From: Hyphomicrobiales bacterium
GTDB taxonomy: Bacteria; Pseudomonadota; Alphaproteobacteria; Rhizobiales; Hyphomicrobiaceae
Assembly: GCA_017304275.1 (NCBI GenBank)
Contig: JAFKKW010000119.1
Location: forward strand, 1-6,192
DNA length: 6,192 nt
Direction of reading: 5' to 3'
Shown piece after piece: positions 1-5,596 of this stretch. The translations under genes and the position numbers were made by a program. Under the pieces are notes generated by a model that saw nothing but the letters and a program-made list of their open reading frames with translations, was not told the DNA's origin and ran no database searches. How positions within the stretch are numbered: the first letter of the stretch is position 1; each line of letters opens with the position of its first letter.

Positions 1-1370
1 GCGATCTCGACCGCGCCGCCAAGCGTATCCTTGGCCGCCTCGATCGAGTGCTCCGGAACCCCCGCCAGCGGTTCCGCCGCCATGGCGCCGCGGTAAAGCG
101 CGGTCGCGAGGCTGCCGAGCACGGCGATGCCGAGCGCGCCACCGAATTCGAAACTTGCTTCGGAGATCCCCGACGCTTCCCCGGCACGTTCCGGCGGCGC
201 CGTCGCCATGACGATGTCGGTGGTGATCGCCCCGGTCGGCGCCATCCCCAGGCAAAAGATCATCATGCCGGCGAACAGAAGCCAGGGATTGTTCGTTCCG
301 TTGAGCTGCGTGAGCAGAAGGAAACCGACGGCCGAGATCACGAAACCTACCGAGATCACGACATACGGCTCGAATTGGCGCACCAGAAACGGTGCGGTAA
401 CCGATCCGAGCGCGAAGGCGAGCCCGGACGGCGCCATCCAGATCCCGGCTTCGAGCGGCCCCATGCCGAGCACGAGTTGCAGATATTGCGCAATGAAGAG
501 AAACGCGCCGAACACCACGAACAACGCCACGATGTTGGTCGCCAGCGCCGCCGAGAACCCAGGCATACGAAAGAGCCCGACATCGATCAGCGGATCGGCC
601 AGCTCCGACTGTCGTTGAACGAAATACGCGCCGATCAGCAGCCCCGCACCGATGGCGAACAGCGGCAGCGGCGCCAAGCCCGATTCCGCGATACGCTTGA
701 TGCCGTAGATGATCGCCAGCACCGCCGCCATCGACTGCACCGCGCTCAGGATGTCGATGCGTCCCGCGTTGGGATCGCGGAACTCGCGCAGCAGGTAGGG
801 TCCGAGACCGAGCAGCAGCAGCATGATCGGCACGTTGATCAGGAACACCGCCCCCCACCAGAAATGCGCCAGGATCACGCCGCCGACGACGGGGCCGACC
901 GCGGCCCCGGCCGAGAAGCAGGCCAGCCACACGCCGATCGCAAAGGCGCGCTCGCGATCGTTGTGGAACATGTTGCGGATCAGCGAGAGCGTCGACGGCG
1001 CCAGCGTCGCCGCTGCCAATCCTTGCACGGCGCGCGCGACGATCAGCATCTCGGAGCTGGTCGAGAAGGCGGCAATCGCCGATGTCACACCGAATACCGC
1101 AGCCCCGATCAGCAGGATCTTGCGCCGCCCGATGCGGTCTCAAAGCGTGCCCATCGTGATCAGCGCGCCGGCCACCATGAAGCCGTAGATGTCGACGATC
1201 CACAAAAGCTGCGAGGAGCTCGGCTTGAGAGCGGCCGTGATCTGCGGCACGGCCAGATGCAGGACCGTGAGATCCATCGAGTAGAGCACGCATGGCAAAG
1301 CCAGCACGGCCAGGCCGATCCAGTCGCGCGCCTCTGCCCTGTCGCTTTGGAGCACGGTCTCGTCTGCCAT
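1..1370 (-). pseudogene. DHA2-family (SmvA/LfrA-like) multidrug efflux MFS transporter, interrupted by one in-frame TGA; 3' end outside window
   Basis: This would be an inner-membrane drug:proton antiporter of the 14-helix DHA2 branch, exporting quaternary ammonium compounds or dyes by family analogy. The start ATG at 1370 begins MADETVLQSD and has GGAG 12 nt upstream, a rather long spacing. Helix 1 carries the DHA2 signature MDLTVLHLAVPQ (residues 32-43), followed by LLWIVDIYGFMVAG. Codon 77 (1142-1140) is TGA, inside motif A: GTL-stop-DRIGRRK, where the family has GTLGDRIGRR. The same frame then stays open to base 1, giving about 456 codons in all. It shows LAPSTLSLIRNMF, motif C (AGAAVGPVVGG), FWWGAVFLINVP and ERAGEASGISEASFEFGGALG. 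No frameshift is needed, and one base change (TGA to GGA) would restore glycine. By comparison with SmvA roughly 50-60 C-terminal residues lie beyond the left edge. Family assignment is firm; whether it is truly non-functional is not decidable here. Confidence 0.9.
1140..1142 (-). other. In-frame TGA stop inside MFS motif A
   Basis: The plus-strand bases TCA at 1140-1142 read TGA on the minus strand at codon 77 of the efflux gene. The codons before (GGC ACG CTT) and after (GAC CGC ATC GGG CGG CGC) encode the two halves of the motif A loop between helices 2 and 3. Translation would stop after two helices. Confidence 0.9.
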
Positions 1371-1397
1371 CGGGAAAGAAATCTCCAGGGGTCGCAA

Positions 1398-1417
1398 GCA
1401 CCTCCGCCAGGAGGAGC
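1398..1417. repeat. Short inverted repeat in the leader of the efflux gene
   Basis: CCTCC at 1401-1405 and GGAGG at 1410-1414 form a 5-bp stem with a GCCA loop. It extends by GC/GC (1398-1399 and 1416-1417) across one A-A mismatch. It lies 28-47 bp upstream of the efflux start codon. No T-run follows on either strand, so it is a weak terminator candidate; it could be a repressor half-site pair or chance. Confidence 0.25.
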
Positions 1418-1456
1418 AAGGCGTCTTACCGTTGCCCGCAGCGAAAGTCACGGAAA

Positions 1457-1484
1457 GACATATCCAACGGAAATATCATGTGAA
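1457..1484 (-). promoter_or_regulatory. Weak candidate promoter for the efflux gene
   Basis: The 133-bp gap between the tonB-like gene and the efflux gene has its only AT-rich patch at about 1457-1488. Reading the minus strand, TTCACA (1484-1479) and TATGTC (1462-1457) are 16 bp apart, a poor sigma-70-like pair. The position, about 87 bp upstream of the start codon, is plausible. Base composition is the main argument. Confidence 0.2.
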
Positions 1485-1503
1485 TTTACGCCTGCGTGCG
1501 GGA

Positions 1504-2463
1504 TCAGCGGTACACGTAGGTGATCACGAAGGTGCGGTCCACGACCGTCGCGTTGTAGGGCGGCAGCGGGAAGTAGGTCTGCTTGGCCGCGAATACGACG
1601 CTCTGATCGAGGCTGGTGCCGGAGGGCCCAAGCATCTCGACCCGCTCGAGATCTCCATTCATCGAAAGGATCAGCCGAACCGTGACGCGCCCGAAGATGC
1701 CGCGCGGCGGCGGCATCGTCTGCCGGAGCGCACGGACGACGGCGCGGCCGAACTCGTCGTTCTCGCCTGAGCGCGTGATTCCCGGCGGACGCGACGCGGC
1801 AGCGGACCGCCCCGGTGGCGCATTCATGAGGTCGCGCGGCGTTGGCGTGGGATCGAGGCGCGCCTGCTGCTGCGCCTTTTTCTTCGCGGGCTCCTTCTTC
1901 TCCACCGGCTTCGCAGTCTCCTGCGGCACCGGCTTTGCCTCTTGTGTCTTTTGAGGCTCTTGCTTGGCCTCCTCGCTCGGCAGCGGCGTCGTGGCCAGAT
2001 CCTGGAGCGCGGTGTCGAAATCCGGCAGCGTCGCCTTCTGCTCGGACTTTGGCTCGGCGGTCTCCTGAGGCGGCGGCTCTTTGGGAGCGGGCTCCACGGC
2101 CTTAGGCTGAGGCTCAGGCTTCTGAGGTTGAGGCTCGGGCTGCGGCGTCTCCGGCTGCGGCACGGCGGCAGGCGGCGGCGCCGGCGCGCCGGCCGGCGGC
2201 AGCGCGACCGCCTCGCGGCTCCTGAGGTCGGCCTCCGTCACCAGGTCGACCGAGATCGCATCCGACAAGCCGGACCGGTCGCCGATGGTCCGCGGCACGC
2301 TGCGCCCGATCTCGATGAAAACCGACGCGTGAATGAGAAAGGCGATGATCAAGGCCAGCCGGAACGCGCGCTGGCTTTTGTCCAGCGGCGGAACCAATCG
2401 ATCGCTGAGCGCGATGCTATCGTCGGCCGTTTCGGTTTCCATGCCGCTTGTCTGGGTGACCAC
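1504..2463 (-). CDS. TonB-family protein (proline-rich energy-transducer-like, TonB C-terminal domain)
   Basis: A 319-residue inner-membrane protein spanning the periplasm, expected to couple the proton motive force (through an ExbB/ExbD-type motor) to outer-membrane receptors. A short cytoplasmic N-terminus precedes one helix at about residues 33-52 (LALIIAFLIHASVF). His45 sits where TonB has the SxxxH histidine, but the serine position is Ala41. Residues 89-211 form an extended Pro/Gln/Glu/Lys/Ala spacer (PQPETPQPEPQPQKPEPQPK then KKEPAKKKAQQQ). Residues 233-319 match a TonB C-terminal domain: GRVTVRLILSMNGDLERVEMLGPSGTSLDQ, then FPLPPYNAT and a final VITYVYR strand. The start is uncertain: GTG at 2463 has a weak AAGAAG 10 nt upstream, while ATG at 2442 (METETADD) has no clear ribosome site. 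No exbB, exbD or receptor gene is visible next to it. A TolA-like role cannot be excluded. Confidence 0.88.
   Translation of the reverse strand: MVTQTSGMETETADDSIALSDRLVPPLDKSQRAFRLALIIAFLIHASVFIEIGRSVPRTIGDRSGLSDAISVDLVTEADLRSREAVALPPAGAPAPPPAAVPQPETPQPEPQPQKPEPQPKAVEPAPKEPPPQETAEPKSEQKATLPDFDTALQDLATTPLPSEEAKQEPQKTQEAKPVPQETAKPVEKKEPAKKKAQQQARLDPTPTPRDLMNAPPGRSAAASRPPGITRSGENDEFGRAVVRALRQTMPPPRGIFGRVTVRLILSMNGDLERVEMLGPSGTSLDQSVVFAAKQTYFPLPPYNATVVDRTFVITYVYR
2071..2199 (-). repeat. Low-complexity Pro/Gln/Glu codon repeats in the tonB-like gene
   Basis: This stretch encodes residues 89-131, made of degenerate PQPE/PKPE units. On the plus strand it reads as imperfect tandem copies of a GGCTGAGG/GGCTCAGG-like hexamer to octamer between about 2100 and 2160. 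Such periplasmic spacers normally vary in length between strains. The same composition creates a long but meaningless open frame on the plus strand. Confidence 0.6.
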
Positions 2464-2486
2464 GGAGCAAACGCTTCTTTACCACA

Positions 2487-2498
2487 CCGCCCGGGCGG
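2487..2498. repeat. 12-bp perfect palindrome in the divergent spacer
   Basis: CCGCCCGGGCGG is a perfect palindrome lying 24 bp upstream of the GTG start of the tonB-like gene, in the 126-bp spacer shared with the DUF72 gene. In GC-rich DNA such palindromes can arise by chance. If functional it could fold in the tonB-like leader mRNA or bind a regulator. Confidence 0.3.
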
Positions 2499-2526
2499 CG
2501 CGCACCGGACCGACCGCCACGGCAGG

Positions 2527-2556
2527 TTGTCGCCCCTCGGGCAGCCGATCTATGCT
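2527..2556 (+). promoter_or_regulatory. Candidate sigma-70-like promoter for the DUF72 gene
   Basis: TTGTCG (2527-2532) and TATGCT (2551-2556) are separated by 18 bp, each matching four of six consensus bases. Transcription would begin near 2563, leaving a leader of about 27 nt before the ATG at 2590. Placement is good, match quality moderate. Confidence 0.35.
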
Positions 2557-2589
2557 GTGGACACCGGAGCTAATCGCACGCAGGAGCAC

Positions 2590-3477
2590 ATGAGCCAGCG
2601 CGGAACCATCAGAGCCGGCATCGGCGGCTGGACCTTTGAGCCCTGGCGCGGCGTGTTCTATCCGGACAAGCTCCCGCATGCCAGGGAGCTTCACTTTGCC
2701 AGCCGTGCCCTGACCTCGATCGAGATCAACGGCACCTTCTATCGCTCCCAGACGCCCGCCACGTACGCCAAATGGGCGCGCGAGGTTCCAGACCATTTCG
2801 TATTCGCGCTCAAAGGACCGCGCTTCGCGACCAATCGGCGCGTCCTGGCCGAAGCCGGCGACTCGATCAAACGCTTTCTCGACTCCGGCCCGACCATGCT
2901 GGGCGATCGCCTCGGCCCCCTGCTCTGGCAGTTCCCGCCGACCAAGAAGTTCGACGCCGCCGACTTCGGCGCCTTCCTCGAATTGCTGCCGCCAACCTTC
3001 GACGGGCACAAGTTGCGCCACACCGTCGAGGTGCGGCATGCCTCGTTCAAGACACCGGAGTTCATCGCGCTGGTCCGCCGTTTCGGCGTCCCCGTGGTCT
3101 ATGCCGACCATCCCACCTATCCCGCGATCGCGGATCCCGCCGGCGACTTCGTCTACGCACGTCTGCAGAAGGGAGAGGACGATAACGCGACCTGCTATCC
3201 CGCGAAGGACATTCCTGGCTGGGCCGCGGCAGCCGAGACCTGGGCCGCCGGCGGCACGCCGAAACGCGTAGCCGGCGACTGTGTGACAGCGGTACCCAAG
3301 GACGCCGGGCACCCGCGCGATGTCTTCGTCTATTTCATCCACGGCGGCAAAGTGCGAGCGCCCGCCGGTGCGCAAGCGCTCATCGCCGCACTCGGCGACA
3401 AGGCCCCGCAGCCGGAGACCGCCGAACCGGCGCCACCCGAGCCAAAGCCCGCAAGCAAGCGCACCAGGAAAACCTGA
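2590..3477 (+). CDS. DUF72 domain-containing protein (YecE-like TIM barrel)
   Basis: A 295-residue soluble, probably cytoplasmic protein of the DUF72/COG1801 family, whose biochemical role is not established. Family landmarks appear in order: GIGGWTFEPWRGVFYP (10-25), SIEINGTFYRSQ (43-54), FALKGPRFATNRR (72-84), LGPLLWQFPP (108-117), HTVEVRHASF (144-153), YADHPTYP (171-178), DFVYARL (186-192) and DVFVYFIHGGKVRAPAGAQAL (244-264). The usual RLHG after the VYARL strand is RLQKGEDDN here, so it belongs to a variant subgroup. The last 25 or so residues are a Pro/Lys/Arg-rich tail without domain character. The ATG at 2590 is preceded by AGGAG only 3 nt away, a tight spacing, but no better start fits the N-terminal motif. 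It is transcribed away from the tonB-like gene and converges on the SRPBCC gene. Confidence 0.93.
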   Translation: MSQRGTIRAGIGGWTFEPWRGVFYPDKLPHARELHFASRALTSIEINGTFYRSQTPATYAKWAREVPDHFVFALKGPRFATNRRVLAEAGDSIKRFLDSGPTMLGDRLGPLLWQFPPTKKFDAADFGAFLELLPPTFDGHKLRHTVEVRHASFKTPEFIALVRRFGVPVVYADHPTYPAIADPAGDFVYARLQKGEDDNATCYPAKDIPGWAAAAETWAAGGTPKRVAGDCVTAVPKDAGHPRDVFVYFIHGGKVRAPAGAQALIAALGDKAPQPETAEPAPPEPKPASKRTRKT

Positions 3478-3502
3478 GCGCCAGGCAGGGAGCGCTTGTC
3501 AG
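3474..3502. terminator. Possible bidirectional hairpin over two convergent stop codons
   Basis: CTGA-GCGC (3474-3481) can pair with GCGC (3492-3495) and, after a TTG bulge, TCAG (3499-3502). The stem spans the 21-bp gap and includes the stop codons of both convergent genes. There is no clear T-run on either side, so its role as a terminator is uncertain. Confidence 0.25.
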
Positions 3503-4062
3503 TTCGCAACCGGGTCGGGCTGGCTTTGTCCGAGCTTGGATTCCGTCACCGCCTTGAGGTTGGCAAGTCCCTTCTCGAGCGGCTCCCCGATCATCTTCTG
3601 CGCGTTCATGACCAGGCAGATCGCCTTCTCGATGAATCCCCGCTCGCCGAAGATCGCCCAGGTGACGATCGTGCGCGCCCCGTCCGGCTTGAACGTGAAT
3701 TCGCTCGAATTGGTGCCGGCAAACGGCTTGACGAAATCCACCCGGATCAGGATTCGGTCGTCGGGCTTGCTCTCCGTCAGCGTCATCTTGCCTTCGCCGA
3801 CCTGTTCGTTTCCGGACCAGTTGACCACCGCGCCCTCACCGGACGCCGGTCCCTCGAACGTCGTTTTCGCGTTCGGGTCGAGCTTGACCCACGGCGACCA
3901 CGCCTCCCAGTTGTGGAAGTCGTTGACCTCCGCGAACACGGCCGCCGGCGGCGCGACGATGATCGCGCTACGCTCGATGCGATAAGTCGACGGCTGCATG
4001 GCCACATAAGCTGCAAACAAAACGACGACCGCGACAATCGCAAGCAGAACCCGTTTCAGCAT
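3499..4062 (-). CDS. Membrane-anchored SRPBCC family protein (polyketide cyclase/START-like fold)
   Basis: A 187-residue protein with an N-terminal hydrophobic segment (residues 4-22, VLLAIVAVVVLFAAYVAM) that serves as an anchor or uncleaved signal. A helix-grip SRPBCC domain of the Polyketide_cyc2 type follows: YRIERSAIIVAPPAAVFAEVNDFHNWEAWSPW (27-58), then LDPNAKTTFEGPASGEGAVVNWSGN, GEGKMTLTESKPDDRILIRVDFVKPF and ARTIVTWAIFGERGF. This fold binds hydrophobic ligands, and no catalytic residues can be assigned. The ATG at 4062 has GGGAG 5 nt upstream, so the much longer open frame reaching 4599 is not the gene. It ends 21 bp from the convergent DUF72 gene and is divergent from the small secreted-protein gene across 153 bp. 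The family is clear; ligand and role are unknown. Confidence 0.92.
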   Translation of the reverse strand: MLKRVLLAIVAVVVLFAAYVAMQPSTYRIERSAIIVAPPAAVFAEVNDFHNWEAWSPWVKLDPNAKTTFEGPASGEGAVVNWSGNEQVGEGKMTLTESKPDDRILIRVDFVKPFAGTNSSEFTFKPDGARTIVTWAIFGERGFIEKAICLVMNAQKMIGEPLEKGLANLKAVTESKLGQSQPDPVAN

Positions 4063-4138
4063 GATCACTCCCAATGCTCTGGCCGAAGGCGGGATGGCAT
4101 AACATTGTGGCGCGGAGCCGACCACTTGATCCGGCCCC

Positions 4139-4168
4139 TTGACAGCCGCGCGCCGAGCACGCTTGCCT
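4139..4168 (+). promoter_or_regulatory. Perfect -35 box with poor -10 upstream of the secreted-protein gene
   Basis: TTGACA at 4139-4144 is a perfect sigma-70 -35 hexamer, 72 bp upstream of the ATG at 4216. The best-placed -10 (4163-4168, TTGCCT, 18-bp spacing) is weak. It may be an activator-dependent promoter or a chance match. Confidence 0.3.
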
Positions 4169-4215
4169 AGCCGCAGCGGGACGACACCCGTCGCGCCCAA
4201 CTGGGAGAACGATGA

Positions 4216-4584
4216 ATGCGCACGAATGCGGCCACCCACACGCTCGCCCTGGCGACCATCGTCGCCGCCTCGACGCTCGCGAGCCTCTCGGCACGTGCCG
4301 CAAACCCGGCCTACGTCGGCACCTGGGCCTCCGACCTCGCGCAATGCAAGGTCCCCCAGGAACGCCAGGAAGCGCCGCTGGTCCTGTCGAAGGACGGCTA
4401 CGACCAGTATGAGACGCACTGCACGTTCACATCGGTGGACGACGCGGACGGCGAGTGGAAGGTCAAGTCCGACTGCACGGTGGAAGGCAGCGCGGAACCG
4501 TACGATTTCACGCTGATCGTCTCCGGTGACACGCTCACGCTCACGGATGAAACCGGCTCCCGCGATCTGCTCCTGTGCAAGTAG
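4216..4584 (+). CDS. Small secreted protein with four cysteines, family not recognised
   Basis: A 122-residue exported protein of unknown function. Residues 1-28 form a typical Sec signal peptide (hydrophobic core LALATIVAASTLASL, likely cleavage at ARA|AN). The mature part of about 94 residues begins NPAYVGTWASDLAQCK and has alternating beta-strand character, with four cysteines at 44, 69, 87 and 121, enough for two disulfides. The G-T-W opening is reminiscent of small lipocalin-like periplasmic beta barrels, but I cannot assign it to a family. The ATG at 4216 has GGGAG 8 nt upstream; an ATG at 4212 in another frame opens only a 66-codon frame without protein character. It is divergent from the SRPBCC gene and 243 bp ahead of the Spy-like gene. 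A periplasmic location is likely. Confidence 0.85.
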   Translation: MRTNAATHTLALATIVAASTLASLSARAANPAYVGTWASDLAQCKVPQERQEAPLVLSKDGYDQYETHCTFTSVDDADGEWKVKSDCTVEGSAEPYDFTLIVSGDTLTLTDETGSRDLLLCK

Positions 4585-4667
4585 GCAACGGACGCACACC
4601 GCCGTTCAGCGCGTAGGTGACGATTGCGCCCCATTTGATCTGGCTACCGGCGCCGACCTCGACCAAG

Positions 4668-4679
4668 ACGTCGCGACGT
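4668..4679. repeat. 12-bp perfect palindrome in the 4585-4827 spacer
   Basis: ACGTCGCGACGT is perfectly self-complementary and lies 84 bp after the stop of the four-Cys protein and about 150 bp before the Spy-like gene. It could be an operator for a dimeric regulator; no protein is implicated by the sequence. Confidence 0.35.
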
Positions 4680-4707
4680 AGGAAAGCCTGCCGGCAAATC
4701 TCCTGCC

Positions 4708-4732
4708 GAGGCGCGACGGAAATGCGCGCCTC
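4708..4732 (+). terminator. Perfect 8-bp GC-rich hairpin, possible terminator or leader structure
   Basis: GAGGCGCG (4708-4715) pairs exactly with CGCGCCTC (4725-4732) around a 9-nt loop. The downstream sequence is CCCCGTTCTTCC, with only a weak T content. It may end transcripts of the four-Cys gene (124 bp after its stop) or sit in the leader of the Spy-like gene. Apart from this and the palindrome at 4668-4679, the 243-bp spacer shows nothing I can name. Confidence 0.4.
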
Positions 4733-4827
4733 CCCCGTTCTTCCTGCAAGACGGCGCAATCCGGTACCCCCGCCGGACATGACGCAATCAACGCTGCGGC
4801 GCCGATCGAGCAAGGAGAACCGAACCA

Positions 4828-5433
4828 ATGACTCGTAAGGGAAAATACATTCTGGCAGGCGTCGCCGCGACGACGGTAGCCCTGGTTGCAGCCGGCGCCA
4901 TGGCGCAGCGCGGACACTGGGACGGCCACAAGGGCCGCCATTTCGGCCACGGTGCCGGCGCGGGTATCATGGGCCTGTCCTTCGGCGGACCCAACATGCG
5001 CTTCTGCCGCGGTGACTCGGCCGAGATGGCCGACCATGCCCTGGTCCGCATCGAGCACCGCGTGAAGCCGACCGACGACCAGAAGGTCGCGTTCGAGGAG
5101 TTCAAGACGGCGACCCGTGCGGCGGCGACAAAGCTCAGCGAAGCCTGCCCGCAACGCCCCGAGAAGACTGATGACGGCAAGCGCGTGAAGCGCACGCCGA
5201 TCGAGCGTCTCGATCAGACGCAGGCCGGGCTCGAAACCTCGCTGGAAGCCCTGAAGTCCTTCCGCCCCGCAGCCGAGAAATTCTACGCGGCCCTGAACGA
5301 CGAGCAGAAGGCCAAGCTAGATCGCGGCAGCTTCCGCTTCGGCAAGGACAAAGGTCATTGGAAGCGCGACCGCGGCCCCGGCGATGCACCTGCCCCCGCA
5401 CCGGACGCGCCCGCACCCGAGAACAAGGGTTGA
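4828..5433 (+). CDS. LTXXQ-motif (Spy/CpxP-family) periplasmic protein
   Basis: A 201-residue exported protein resembling the Spy/CpxP family, whose characterised members are small helical periplasmic chaperones or stress regulators. The Sec signal is residues 1-26 (ILAGVAATTVALVAAGAMA|Q). A His/Gly-rich segment follows (28-46: RGHWDGHKGRHFGHGAGAG), a plausible metal-binding stretch. The helical core runs about 55-165, with degenerate LTXXQ boxes at PTDDQ (81-85) and LNDEQ (156-160). It also has Cys60 and Cys107 (ACPQRP) and the typical FYAALNDEQKAKLD ending. The C-terminus is a Pro/Ala/Asp-rich tail (185-201). AAGGAG lies 10 nt before the ATG. A strong hairpin terminator follows the stop, so the transcript probably ends here. 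Family assignment rests on the motifs; chaperone activity is inferred and not shown. Confidence 0.9.
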   Translation: MTRKGKYILAGVAATTVALVAAGAMAQRGHWDGHKGRHFGHGAGAGIMGLSFGGPNMRFCRGDSAEMADHALVRIEHRVKPTDDQKVAFEEFKTATRAAATKLSEACPQRPEKTDDGKRVKRTPIERLDQTQAGLETSLEALKSFRPAAEKFYAALNDEQKAKLDRGSFRFGKDKGHWKRDRGPGDAPAPAPDAPAPENKG

Positions 5434-5469
5434 GCGCTCTCAGCCCCGGAGCTACCCGGCAATAAGACG

Positions 5470-5496
5470 GGGCGCGGAGGGTTAACCTCCGCGCCC
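5470..5496 (+). terminator. Strong rho-independent-type terminator after the Spy-like gene
   Basis: An 11-bp perfect GC-rich stem (arms 5470-5480 and 5486-5496, GGGCGCGGAGG with its complement) closes a 5-nt GTTAA loop, 36 bp after the stop codon at 5433. The T-run that follows is short (TTGT), and the 5' side has AATAAGAC. The stem is the best structure in the window and separates the Spy-like gene from the next gene. Confidence 0.78.
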
Positions 5497-5528
5497 TTGT
5501 CCATGATCCGGAGAAATGTAAGCGGGTC

Positions 5529-5557
5529 TTGATAACTCCCCCAACCTGCCCCATCGT
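5529..5557 (+). promoter_or_regulatory. Candidate promoter for the Ig-like-domain gene
   Basis: TTGATA (5529-5534) matches five of six -35 bases. CATCGT (5552-5557) lies 17 bp downstream and is a weak -10. A promoter is expected here because a strong terminator lies just upstream and the ATG follows at 5597. Confidence 0.35.
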
Positions 5558-5561
5558 GTAC

Positions 5562-5572
5562 GGACTTAGTCC
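5562..5572. promoter_or_regulatory. Short dyad, possible operator
   Basis: GGACT-T-AGTCC is a perfect 5+5 inverted repeat around one base. It sits just downstream of the candidate -10 and 24 bp before the start codon of the Ig-like-domain gene. The position fits a repressor or response-regulator site, but no regulator can be named. Confidence 0.3.
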
Positions 5573-5596
5573 AATGATCGAGTGGGAGAGGCTGCA

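Noticed and set aside
48..1523. A 491-codon open frame on the plus strand opposite the efflux gene
   Set aside because: The translation is Arg/His/Asp/Gln-rich with no hydrophobic core or motif. It is the antisense shadow of GC-rich coding DNA, while the minus-strand frame shows clear DHA2 motifs apart from one TGA.
1942..2589. Long plus-strand frame upstream of and in frame with the DUF72 gene
   Set aside because: It is antisense to the Pro/Gln repeats of the tonB-like gene and gives Arg/Leu-rich low-complexity sequence. The DUF72 motif starts only after the ATG at 2590, which has AGGAG upstream.
2479..3375. 298-codon minus-strand frame
   Set aside because: It lies opposite the well-supported DUF72 gene and has no recognisable domain.
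4212..4412. 66-codon frame starting at the ATG at 4212
   Set aside because: It overlaps the secreted-protein gene in another frame and has no signal peptide or domain; the ATG at 4216 has better ribosome-site spacing and gives a clean signal peptide.
4063..4599. N-terminal extension of the SRPBCC frame up to 4599
   Set aside because: The extension overlaps the four-Cys secreted-protein gene antisense and is Arg-rich. The ATG at 4062 has a good ribosome site and leads straight into a membrane helix.
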